In this document: positions 20,101-24,668 of the stretch, piece by piece | Layout of the letters: each line of letters begins with the position of its first letter | How positions within the stretch are numbered: the first letter of the stretch is position 1 | The notes under the pieces: model-generated | Seen by the model: only the letters and a program-made list of their open reading frames with translations | Databases searched by the model: none | What the model was told of the DNA's origin: nothing | Assembly (NCBI RefSeq): GCF_963422335.1 | Contig: NZ_OY729424.1 | Span: 5,580,001 to 5,644,000 of the forward strand | Reading direction: 5' to 3' | DNA length: 64,000 bases | DNA from: an uncultured Roseateles sp. | GTDB taxonomy: Bacteria > Pseudomonadota > Gammaproteobacteria > Burkholderiales > Burkholderiaceae_C | Translations under genes and position numbers: made by a program

Positions 20101-21256
20101 TGGCAACCTCGGAACCGAAGAATCCGCCCAGCAACGCGGCTCCAATCACGGCAGCGCCGGCAAGCGGGGCACTAATGACCACGCCAACCGCAGCCGCTGC
20201 ACCGATTGCAATGCCACCGATGGCTGCCCCGATCAACGAACCCACCTCTGAGCCCGCCGCGTCGGCGCCCCATTCGATCATGATGTCCTTGGCGCGATCA
20301 TGATTCCCGTCCAAGCTAGCGGCCGCGGCACTGCCGCTCGCAACCACAAAGCCCAACACCCCGCCGACGAAGCCAATCTTGTTCAAAGCTTTGGCGAGTC
20401 CGCTGCGCGCAAGGGTATCGCCCGCTTGCCGCATGGCCTTCTGGCCTGCCAAGAAGCGTGCCTTCAGGTCGTCGGGCAGTGTTCCGATATGCTCTTCGAA
20501 TGCCCCAAACTTGTTGGGGTCCTTCAAAGCTGCCACAAGATCGTCGATCGTGAAACTCTTATAAGCCGACAGCGATGTAGAACGAACAAAGCTGAGAGAT
20601 GTTTGAGCTTCAGCCATCGCCAGCATGGCATTGCGAGCCGCACTGGCGTCCGGTATGCCTCGCAGGTGAGCGGCCTCGACACCGTCCACCTTGAAGCTAC
20701 CGCCTCGTGCAAGCACCGAGGGCAACTCGGTTTGCATCAACACACTCTCACTGTCAACGGCTGACGCAAGGATGCGGAAATCTCCAGTGGCCTGTTCAAC
20801 AAAGTTCTTCGACGCGACGTCCCAGAGCGAAAGACGGGTCGCGTCGTATGGAAGGCGCACCGAGCCCGTAGCGTTCTTGTTGGACCAAATGCGGTTACCT
20901 TCGGCGGCCACAAGGTTCGCGCGCTCAGACACTGGCAAGTCCGCAAAACCCGGAATCCGAGTAGCAAGATCCGCATTGATTGCTGCGGTGACCTTTGCTT
21001 TGAACTCTGATTTCGCGAATAGCCGCCCGACATCACTGTCGTCAACCCGAACCAAGTCGCTGGACCCAGTCGGAGCCAAGGCGCGGGCTAACTCAAAAGC
21101 AGCCTCGCCGTTTACCGTCCCCGCGTACAACAATGAGGTTGCGCCCGGCGCAGCCGTGGCGACGCGGGCAGATGTGTTGCGCGCGAGGTCAATCAGCTCA
21201 GCAAGCGTGTTTCGATTGGCCAGCTCGGCAAGCGCTTGGTCGAAGGAATAGCTCAT
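5156..21256 (-). CDS. Giant RTX protein with internal serralysin-type (M10) zinc metallopeptidase domain
   Basis: 5,366 residues, predicted to be exported by the type I system of the same operon. Residues 1-570 are non-repetitive, with a Gly/Ala-rich hydrophobic stretch at about 340-385 and an EF-hand-like DRDNNGRMD near 394. From about 575 onward, blocks of RTX nonapeptides (GGxGxDxLx, calcium-binding beta-roll) alternate many times with haemolysin-related domains ending in patterns such as IRVKGYYDSS or ERIEFSDGS. At about 1600-1745 sits an M10-type protease domain: HEIGHALGLKH with H1682, E1683, H1686 and H1692, then a Met-turn VMSYT with M1711. The last roughly 800 residues hold nine near-identical 81-92-residue units. 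The C-terminus (SGLFAVSATQ) would carry the uncleaved secretion signal. The start overlaps the upstream gene as ATGA, with AGGGA in front. Adhesin, surface-layer-like or protease roles are all possible. Confidence 0.9.
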   Translation of the reverse strand: MSYSFDQALAELANRNTLAELIDLARNTSARVATAAPGATSLLYAGTVNGEAAFELARALAPTGSSDLVRVDDSDVGRLFAKSEFKAKVTAAINADLATRIPGFADLPVSERANLVAAEGNRIWSNKNATGSVRLPYDATRLSLWDVASKNFVEQATGDFRILASAVDSESVLMQTELPSVLARGGSFKVDGVEAAHLRGIPDASAARNAMLAMAEAQTSLSFVRSTSLSAYKSFTIDDLVAALKDPNKFGAFEEHIGTLPDDLKARFLAGQKAMRQAGDTLARSGLAKALNKIGFVGGVLGFVVASGSAAAASLDGNHDRAKDIMIEWGADAAGSEVGSLIGAAIGGIAIGAAAAVGVVISAPLAGAAVIGAALLGGFFGSEVAKDLLEYLKDRDNNGRMDALEKLQAVVFGATWTVTDTPPPDLIAMTLEMNASVTRKALELSYTREDIVALAKTSIAWRYALRELNAFAIEGLGYAGYNLDGSLDLFDPETGEGAMTEEYLKDRAAMLMWKVRFDRGMSDDDDLVPFDGPKPYNEDWDSGAVKGNWDFVDHKHRIAGDPLTLAIDGSGVSLHDHQVVFGTGKDEVLKGEGDYDRLYGGGGKDKISGLSGDDYIEGNGGDDELMGDAGRDTLRGGEGDDYLDGNTDQDLLRGESGADILVGGSGDDALFGGSGNDELQGETGSDFLNGGAGADKLWGGSGNDYLFDQGGTDTNTLKGEAGNDVLEVKGGTGLTFLDGGIGNDVLLGSKQANNTMAGGKGNDSLRGGDEIDIINGDGGVDPAGAGLEDGADLIEAGGGGDVITGGGGADLMRGGEGIDTYLFDSMGFGTDLIEDVEGSNILQFGMQALSDATYDADKLAWVSATGLEIRKIEAGGTTTLTISNPGDAKSTLYLRNWTPGQFGIALNGNPEDRARPTSTPVAQQARPENNNVDFMIGDASDGGQGNDILRGSDGQSLLLGGSGNDLLDGRGGDDWLDGGDGSDLILTGAGKDVVHGGDGNDLIRAGYKFDMYRTRVDNHDTPDRKIFFSEGDPFAEWLWTEDVDTTTQFFYYVKASDNANDSNFTRVNIPHPELAAFDFSFTVDPGTENVPPSSFFWHYFDGTAWPSLEPVLSPTLTLGNHLNVWQGTRFDKSDAPNPSLLGAPQSFKLLLDNGRMILAPGTNSAGAHLWGGIGDDAIFGANDNDKLYGELGNDILTGYDGNDELSGGDGEDSLSGGDGRDMLDGGSGADLLVGGLGADVLLGGSGADALVGDAPYEFGRNDYPASLDRNAMGGDLLEGGAGNDTLWGNHGDDLLYGGSENDVLYGGAGNDRNFGEAGDDILWGNEGGDHLDGGTGKDKLYGGADGDLLQGGSGEDLLDGQEQDDTLDGGADDDTLTGGAGDDYLRGGTGNDQLYADGPGVASGSDIVEGGAGQDLLDGGGQADMYVFNLGDGQDTILDSGADGSRNTIVFKFGRSEGNVTLLRDGQDLKISYGAGDLIRVKGYYDSSAFGVGYQGAGESSAGQGEAEASFASIQFEDGTVWGTEDILAMAPPPTPAELPADPYAGLAAPYFVNALLARDEVRAACKHQLSFSFGTQPGTQNAYAYTDAQKQAVREALARFSSVVDLHFVEVTDGTVTDLNFYLDDLTTKEMGGFAGYASAQTGEIHLNSTLYSEQRKNEFGEYITRDSMAVGQPGFEVLLHEIGHALGLKHPFETPALPGSENSTANTVMSYTRAGAPATQLAAFDIAALQYHYGVPTQRNAGDDVIRFGERWLQDAGGTDLFDASNETQGVSVNLTPGSWIYKGSKADSILADNQAFIGFGSVIENATGGTGNDSLTGNDLANLLQGGAGDDLLDGGKGEDTLVGGEGSDTYRWTPGAGQDLIRELGAGADTDTLRLLGVTDAGALSFKVQGDQLLITHVPTRATLLVEHQFANQGVEYIELDGGLKLDRAAIFLKAHTVQATEGADLIEGGTGNDTIDGLGGNDELRGMDGADSLIGGAGVDSLFGGAGDDYLDGEVVDGGTGNDTLVGGSTGTLAGGEGGDTYDMRNSTRGDAPVLIRETVDAPNELDTILLGDGFERSNLSRISVGLEDSQTLAGADNLVISGTREDGTGLWLKVENAIREGGIMAGIENVRLTDGTVLTITELRERAQGRITNQNDVWSGTSGGDNVNLGAGDDVARTWRGNDTLAGGVGNDTLEGGVGDDTYVFGAGSGFDQVTDSDGTDTVKFLDVTADKVVLYRENNDLWIYRSDDKSQILVKSHFASGTVKIERIEFSDGSAWNETDILTKLSVTPPEDLNFTYRDAGNGNDLVTGNKGNNLLISTVGADTLKGGAGDDVYLLDTATSFQRSDSSTDDVVIENAGEGIDTIRTRAVVSSLPANVENLILAPTDYGFIDRNIRFVLNGNGLNNYIAIDATPNYPYTFDDRAVLIDGGIGADTMVGAQLSDIYVVDNVGDVVVDRTTGDGDIVRSSISYTLATTLENLELTGSTAKQGIGNALANRLSAHQSSGADTLTGGAGDDYYVIGAQDTVVELADGGIDTMESAGSFSLAANVEVGLLTGGGMLTGTDQADRLISVGSDYQRLLGGAGADTLTGDINDTLDGGAGDDELHAKDRLDIVWGTGNDRLFIEGAGANVMLPSSVALGDLALSCDGRNLVLRTSVDASLTVQNYFADATGTALTGGSLGVTLRDWDGLPALVTIDAVQLLQLLQDRTNGLLRLGGAGADTLSGGSGADTLAGGSGNDLLDGAAGADVLLGEAGNDTLIGGDGDKLIGGSGNDQYVAGTGLQQLIDSAGAADEIALPSGVTTATIKVVRSGDDLRLSWQVDANVVLVTGFFVANADSIEAVRFNDGTVWNRAELQYRSTLVEGTTGADTLYGTATGDLLLGKGGADVLYGGGGNDTLNGGAGNDTLNGGGEDDLYEFARGDGIDTIEVANEFDGINTLRFAAGIAPADVTYVRTVNDLELRVAGGTDKVVVKGYFRYENLAESPFNPLQRVEFAGSGTVWTATQFQSVARTINGTTGNDNLTGTSNGEWMIGNAGNDTLLGNGGEDWLDGGLGDDSLDGGAGDDFMVGGAGNDTFVVASAGDRVVEKAGEGYDRINSNLSFLSGASYTLPENIEEFTLSGTAGKWLVGNAGANKLIGSSGNDQLEGGVGQDTLVGAVGSDSLNGGSGDDLLEGAEGNDMLVDGDGLDVLRGGAGTDYLEVSGTATNRVLLSGGTEDDTIVVHGPAGSVSVAVGGAGNDTVEGYSNRDGTLLMLMNRGDGADRLLTGDWTRATVVSLGGGIQLSDIRIGYVERNGDNTYFVTLNLGGTDSLSLHTFSAATGTDGKVLLQIVGDSDVSVFDLGRAMRAFLAANPAQPSTWPIGQQLANERVFQSADQAWGGGLALQYGRGDALDGLDVAALRLQLSREGLGQGPTEAISLPIVGTAAAEILTGTVLGDVIRGLAGNDTLDGGKGSDTLEGGLGDDRYVGGLGNDTFVFGRGDGADLIVANNAPGAGEVDTIRFGADIREADLALSFVAGENGGGTLVVSIVGTADVLRFERSSGQSLPRIEFADGLVWSPEVLKSRIFEQSATDGDDTLVGDDGINTFFGRRGNDYLEGRGGNDIYRFSRGDGQDVVVDAAGGSVIRFDATVRPEDVDLQQFAVRYGAQDQIGLAHYVSDTWMPADRIEFADGTVWAGEQLKVAAGMGTRFGDWLSGDTTADALHGKGGDDTILGAAGDDTLDGGAGQDFLDGGTGSDLYVYNIGDGSDQINEADDQAGQVDVLKFGPGVLPSDVSLSKLGSGAMLTIKLTGDTIRLAGWFDTPSKRLERIEFANGAVWQTPEFDLEFSHAVPTDFDDLLQGTGGADQIDGRLGNDTLIGLGGNDVLSGGADNDQLTGGLGNDTLSGDAGSDAYYFHAGDGDDVIVNRGDGIYADNLIFDSSVSINDIEMRIDATLSDLQLFNRTTGQTITVKGWFIDAASRLSQVQFVDGSWDSVYITGRLVGATTGDDLLYGGSGPDSIDGLAGNDRINGGGGNDSLMGGLGDDGLDGEDGDDTLSGGAGRDLIYGGAGNDSLVGGDDADLMWGGDGDDLYVFGLNSGRDQIAEDWMAANETSTIRLTGVASTGMRVSRDVDNLYLVRAGTNDVVALAGWFQHEVGGPVDGVASTRGVLVTFDDGTVWTAADLNSRINASVTTANDDVWFGSSGNDIVDAGEGKDLLNGRAGNDLLRGGGGDDEINGDEGVNLLDGGAGNDYLYTQGGAQVAVGGAGDDEIDQYQTTRGQLVLFNAGDGNDTVWLGEMDGVADVLSIGSASLPNVKLSSSDGNVVTIHFDNNSSITLQDASKSGSNLRSVKLQLIGASAVQMYDLTSVVQDFLTAYASNSAIGQWSAQASLTAHNLGTSSTLAIGGRIAYRYAIDGNLLALSDVTVQGLLADANFGVAPQSISSAIIGTSGNDNLIGTAAADRIEGLAGADTLNGGTGDDTLVGGTGDDTYVVDSAGDVVTELAAEGTDTVQSSVTFTLPANVEKLTLTGSGSVNSTGNTLNNVLTGNASANTLDGGTGSDTMTGGAGDDTYVVDATGDVIAESASEGNDLVLSGVTYTLSGNVERLTLTGSATINGTGNTLDNVLTGNGANNTLTGGSGNDTLDGGLGNDTMVGGTGDDVYVVNASIDVVTESASEGIDTIESSVTLTTLANNVENLTLTGTSAIDGTGNTLANSLKGNAANNTLNGGAGNDTMQGGAGDDTYVVDATGDVVAELVGEGTDLIQSAVTYTLSANVENLTLTGTSGFSGTGNSLDNLLTGNIGANTLNGGAGNDTLAGGAGSDTLVGGVGNDMYVLDVATDVVTEAAGEGTDTVQVGVTYTLTNNVENLSLTGSGTINGTGNTLDNVLIGNSANNTLTGAAGNDTLDGGLGSDSMVGGTGNDTYVVNVDTDVVTENASEGTDTVQSSVTLTLASNVENLLLAGASAINGTGNTLANLLTGNSANNTLSGGAGNDTMVGGAGDDIYVVDVAGDVVTENAAEGTDLIQSGVSYTLASNVENLTLTGTSVINGTGNALDNVLIGNGVANTLTGGLGNDTLDGGIGTDTLVGGGGNDVYVLDVAADVVTEAASEGTDTVQIGVTYTLSTNVENLTLTGSGTINGTGNTLDNVLIGNGANNTLTGAAGNDTLDGGLGNDTMVGGTGNDTYVVNVSTDVVTENASEGTDTVQSAITYTLGSNLENLALTGSAALNGTGNSLSNVLTGNTGANTLTGAAGADTLDGGQGVDLLVGGADADTYLFGAGYGVDTIQENDATAGVKDVVSFGAGIATGDIQFLHVGNDLNAVLRNTTDKLVIKDWYLGSQYRVEEFRFTDGSVLTDIQAQALVGAMAAFNPPSAATQGTVLHSHLPSNSGLFAVSATQ
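5630..8005 (-). repeat. Tandem repeat array in the RTX gene with a 783-base higher-order period
   Basis: Nine protein units of the form YVV(D/N)...DVVTE.A.EGTDTVQS...NVENLTLTG...GTGNTLDN follow each other. Short (81-residue) and long (90-92-residue) units alternate in a pattern of three. Marker sequences recur at 5791, 6574 and 7360 (spacings 783 and 786) and at 6061 and 6844 (spacing 783). Units 5 and 8, and units 6 and 9, are therefore more alike than adjacent units. This indicates duplication of a three-unit block. Confidence 0.85.
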
Positions 21257-21684
21257 TTCTTGTTCCCTGTTCTGTCTTCGAATTGCGCGTTTGGCACTGC
21301 AAAAACGCTCTCCTCATCGGTCACGCCATCGATCTCCACACCTGCCATCTTGAAAATCTCGCGGATGCGGTTCTTGACCTCTTCCATTCGGTCAAGAAGG
21401 CTCGGCGACACATAGAGGAATGAGTACAGGCAGTAGCCCTCGTTGCGAATCAGCGCGACCCCCCCGGGCATGCCAAAGAGGTATCGGTAGGCCGCATCCA
21501 GCCTGACGCCAGGCAGGTGCGTCAGGAACACGCCAGTTTGCTCATCCACGGCCCAGTTGGAACCATGCATGCACTGCATCCAGTTCTGCCTATCTTTGGT
21601 AATTCGGCCAATGGCGTCCTTCTCCTCCTCCGGGTAGACGCGATCAAGGTCTTCATACTTAAGTGGCTTGATTTCGTAGCTCAT
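21253..21684 (-). CDS. Unrecognised 143-residue protein directly upstream of the RTX gene
   Basis: No family is recognised. The protein is acidic at the N-terminus (MSYEIKPLKYEDLDRVYPEE), has a central aromatic and glycine-rich part (YRYLFGMPGGVALIRNEGYC) and a predicted helix near residues 95-115 (LLDRMEEVKNRIREIFKM). There is no signal peptide or membrane segment. A good ribosome site (GGGAGA) precedes the ATG. Its stop overlaps the RTX start as ATGA, implying translational coupling. In classical haemolysin operons this position is held by the acyltransferase HlyC, but I could not match HlyC's catalytic His/Asp pattern. It may be a chaperone, activator or immunity-like partner of the RTX protein; this is inferred from position only. 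Confidence 0.75.
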   Translation of the reverse strand: MSYEIKPLKYEDLDRVYPEEEKDAIGRITKDRQNWMQCMHGSNWAVDEQTGVFLTHLPGVRLDAAYRYLFGMPGGVALIRNEGYCLYSFLYVSPSLLDRMEEVKNRIREIFKMAGVEIDGVTDEESVFAVPNAQFEDRTGNKK

Positions 21685-21763
21685 ATTTGCTTCTCCCTAT
21701 TCAGCTCGGCAGATTGAAGTGAACACCGTGACTTCCAACGCCAAAGTAGATCCAGTCTCTGTT

Positions 21764-23191
21764 TCATTTCCTAAACGCCCCTTCCATAAGTCCAGCCGCA
21801 GCCCAATTCGCATCCAGCGACCTTGCTTCACATCGCGGTGAATTGATGACCTCGGCCAGTCCGCAGCCGGTTGAGCCGAACTCAGCTTTCTCAGCATTCG
21901 TCGACCTCCCGGATATCTCGCTGCACAGCCTCTCTCCGTTCCTGCGGCGCGCCAAGCGCGATTCGAGGCAGGGTTCTGTGGCAACCCTGGGCAGCACCAA
22001 TTCCGCGAAGCTTTGTAGTCCGCGCTGCCTGCTGAAGTTGTGCTTCGCCTGCTTCGCGGCGGCCAAGCGCGTTTCCGCAAACCTTGCGGGGTCACTAATT
22101 GCCTGCACTGCACTTTCGGCGATGGCCCTCTGGTCGGCGAAATTGACCAACCTGCCGCTCTCTGCATCCTTCAACACCTCCCGCACCGGCGCCGTATTCG
22201 ACCCAATCACCAGGCACCCCGAAGCCATTGCCTCCAGCATCGACCAACTGAGCACGAACGGATAGGTCAGGTACACGTGAGTAGCAGAGACCTGCAGGAT
22301 TCTCTTGTAGTCCGCATAGGGCAATTTTCCGAGGAAATGTGTACGGGTTGGGTCAAGACTTGACGCAACTTCCTTGAGCATTCTGTCGCGCCAGTGGGCC
22401 GCATCCTTCGGCTTGTTGCCGTAGCTCACGTCGTCCCCACCAACGATCACCGTGTGGCACTGCTTGTGCTCAGCCTGGATCTTCGGCAACGCCCGCATGA
22501 AGCTGTGGAAGCCTCGGTACGGCTCCAGGTTTCTGGCCACATAGGTGATAACCGGGTCGCCTGCCTTGAGCACATGGCCACCGGGCAGCCTGAACTGTGC
22601 CGATGGGTCTGGCCCCAGGTTGTCGGTATCAATGCCTTCGTGAGCAATGGTGATCTTGCTTTGATAGACCGTGGGGTGCTGAGCCTTCTGCCAATGGGTT
22701 GGGCTGATCGCCGCGTCGCAGTTCTCAAGGTTCAACAGGTGCAACGCATTCCAGCTGCGGATGCGGGTTAGGTCATCGAAAGTCACCGGGAACTCCGGGT
22801 CAAACCCTATGTCCGCACCGTGGCTGTTGTAGAACCACTCGGCGAAGTGCACCAGGCGAGTGTCCGGAAACACGTCCTTTGCGTACAGCGTCTCGCCCCA
22901 ACCGGGATGCGCAAGGATCACATCCGGCGTGAAGCCTTTAGTCTTCAGGTCGAGCAGGATGCGAGCCACGGCTTGGCCATGAAGAACCGCGTCTTCCATC
23001 TTGCGCAGATAGTGATGCTGGCCTTTGTTGACGCCGCGATGCGGCTTGTATTTCAGGCATTGAACGCCGGGCAAGCCGGGTGCGGTGTCGCGACCTATGC
23101 CCAGCACTTGCCAGCCGGGCTGCTGGCTCCAAGCCTGCGCCACGTGCCGAAATTGGCCAGGAAAATTTTGGTGAATGATCAGAATTCGCAT
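21764..23191 (-). CDS. Family 4 (GT-B) glycosyltransferase in the RTX operon
   Basis: 475 residues. It begins MRILIIHQNFPGQFRHVA, typical of GT4 enzymes with a leading Rossmann beta-strand. The acceptor half contains HPGWGETLYAKDVFPD. The donor-binding half has VARNLEPYRGF and HFLGKLPYADYKRILQVS, then SWSMLEAMASGCLVIGSNTAPV, the usual EX7E-like nucleotide-sugar region. The final 60 or so residues, after about 415, resemble no domain. The gene lies 16 bases after the membrane-fusion gene and 79 before the small gene, in one operon. It may glycosylate the RTX protein in the cytoplasm or make an associated surface sugar; neither is shown. It has no signal peptide. Confidence 0.8.
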   Translation of the reverse strand: MRILIIHQNFPGQFRHVAQAWSQQPGWQVLGIGRDTAPGLPGVQCLKYKPHRGVNKGQHHYLRKMEDAVLHGQAVARILLDLKTKGFTPDVILAHPGWGETLYAKDVFPDTRLVHFAEWFYNSHGADIGFDPEFPVTFDDLTRIRSWNALHLLNLENCDAAISPTHWQKAQHPTVYQSKITIAHEGIDTDNLGPDPSAQFRLPGGHVLKAGDPVITYVARNLEPYRGFHSFMRALPKIQAEHKQCHTVIVGGDDVSYGNKPKDAAHWRDRMLKEVASSLDPTRTHFLGKLPYADYKRILQVSATHVYLTYPFVLSWSMLEAMASGCLVIGSNTAPVREVLKDAESGRLVNFADQRAIAESAVQAISDPARFAETRLAAAKQAKHNFSRQRGLQSFAELVLPRVATEPCLESRLARRRNGERLCSEISGRSTNAEKAEFGSTGCGLAEVINSPRCEARSLDANWAAAGLMEGAFRK

Positions 23192-23207
23192 GGTTCGGGC
23201 TGCCGGT

Positions 23208-24668
23208 TCAACGCTCTTTGAGGCTTTCGCCCAGATGCTTCTGCACTGGATTCAACAGGTACTCGATGACCCGCCGCTTGCCCGTCTTGATCTCGGCCGT
23301 GAGGTTCATGCCGGGAGTCAACTTGATGGTCTTGCCGTCGACATTGATGCTCGTTTGCTGCAGCGACAAGACGGCTGGGAAGATCGCCCCGCGCTTCTCG
23401 TCGTTGACGGCATCGGCACTGATCGTGACGACCTCTGCATGCACGGTGCCGTAGCGGGTGAACGGAAAGGTCTCGAGCTTGATTTCGACTTCTTGTCCTG
23501 CGCTCACGAAGCCAACGTCCTTGTTGTCGATGGTCACCTCGGCGGTGACCGCGGCGTCGTCGGGCACCACTACCAGGAGCACCTGCGCGGGGGTCACCAC
23601 TCCGCCAGCCGTGTGGATCGCCAACTGCTGCACCGTGCCGGCCACGGGTGCCCGCAGTTCAGTGAGCGCGCTGCGTTGCTTGGCCTTAACAGCTTCCTCC
23701 CCCAACTGGCCACTCTTGAGTTCGCTTTGTGCCAGGCGGTCGCGAAGATTGCGCAACATTTCGGCGCGATAAGCACTGCGGGCAAATTCGCTTTCGCTCA
23801 ACGCAGCCTGCGCCTCCCTGGCTCTTGCCTGGGCTGTGGCCTGGTCGCGCTCCATCTCAATGCGCTCCCGGGTGCGATCCTGCCCCGCGTGGCCGGCCAC
23901 ATAGCCCTGGTCGCTCAGCGCCTTGTAGTCCGTCTCGCGCTGACGCGCTAAGGGCAAGGTGCTGTCGAGCTTATTGAGCAACTGCGCGGCGGTGGCGATC
24001 TCGGCTTTGCGTCGTGCAATCTCTGCTTCGAACTTCGCCAGCTTGGCTCCGATATCGGCCCACTCTGCAGCGAGCTGGGTCCGGGCACTGAGCAGTTCTG
24101 AAGGACTCAACTCAGTTTCTTTGGGAAGGCTGGGACTGCCACCTCGCTCCAGCGACTGCAGCAAGGCCTGAGCCCGCAAAGAGTCACCCACAGCGGCGCC
24201 GCGTTCCTGATCCACCCGTTTGCCATCTGCTTTCGAATTGGTGGCGTCCAGCTCCACCAGCAACTGCCCGGCCTGTACTTTGTCTCCATCCTTCACATGG
24301 ATGGCCTTGACCACGCTGGTTTCCAGCGGCTGCAGCGTCTTGGTGCGTTGGCTCACGACGATGCGGCCCTGTGCCACAGCCACGATGTCGATCTGTCCCA
24401 GGCACGCCCACAGCAGTGCAATGACAAACAGCGCGCAGATGGCAATGGCCGCACGGCGCGGCGCAGGGTGAACCGGCGTCTCCTGCAACGACAGGGCCGC
24501 AGGCAGGAAAGCCACTTCGTCGGCCAGGCGCTTGGAGCCAGCCAGTTCGTGGCGAACGGCCCAGGCCGCCTTGAAGACCGCGGCGTAGTGGCGCCACAGC
24601 TCGACCAAGGGGTGAGAAGGCGGTGCTGCCGCAGGCGAGGTACTGGTTGGCACGGAGGCGGTGCTCAT
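23208..24668 (-). CDS. Type I secretion membrane-fusion (periplasmic adaptor) protein, HlyD family
   Basis: 486 residues. It has a cytoplasmic N-terminus, one membrane helix at about residues 70-92 (IAICALFVIALLWACLGQID), a lipoyl/beta-barrel start (VVKAIHVKDGDKVQAGQLLVELDAT), a long coiled-coil hairpin (about 150-310) and a returning lipoyl half (APVAGTVQQLAIHTAGGVV). This is the HlyD architecture that bridges the inner-membrane ATPase to a TolC-type outer channel. The ATG at 24668 overlaps the transporter stop (ATGA) and has AAGGGA in front, so the two are translationally coupled. No outer-membrane channel gene is present in the operon, so a TolC encoded elsewhere is presumably used. Confidence 0.92.
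   Translation of the reverse strand: MSTASVPTSTSPAAAPPSHPLVELWRHYAAVFKAAWAVRHELAGSKRLADEVAFLPAALSLQETPVHPAPRRAAIAICALFVIALLWACLGQIDIVAVAQGRIVVSQRTKTLQPLETSVVKAIHVKDGDKVQAGQLLVELDATNSKADGKRVDQERGAAVGDSLRAQALLQSLERGGSPSLPKETELSPSELLSARTQLAAEWADIGAKLAKFEAEIARRKAEIATAAQLLNKLDSTLPLARQRETDYKALSDQGYVAGHAGQDRTRERIEMERDQATAQARAREAQAALSESEFARSAYRAEMLRNLRDRLAQSELKSGQLGEEAVKAKQRSALTELRAPVAGTVQQLAIHTAGGVVTPAQVLLVVVPDDAAVTAEVTIDNKDVGFVSAGQEVEIKLETFPFTRYGTVHAEVVTISADAVNDEKRGAIFPAVLSLQQTSINVDGKTIKLTPGMNLTAEIKTGKRRVIEYLLNPVQKHLGESLKER

Noticed and set aside
5411..20764. Many long open frames antisense to, or in other frames of, the RTX gene
   Set aside because: They arise from the repetitive Gly/Asp codons read in other frames; their translations are low-complexity (runs of Pro, Ser, Val or Arg) and none has a ribosome site or a recognisable product.
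21253..21684. Assignment of the small RTX-linked protein as HlyC acyltransferase
   Set aside because: The size is roughly right, but the HlyC catalytic His/Asp context could not be found, so it was left unassigned.
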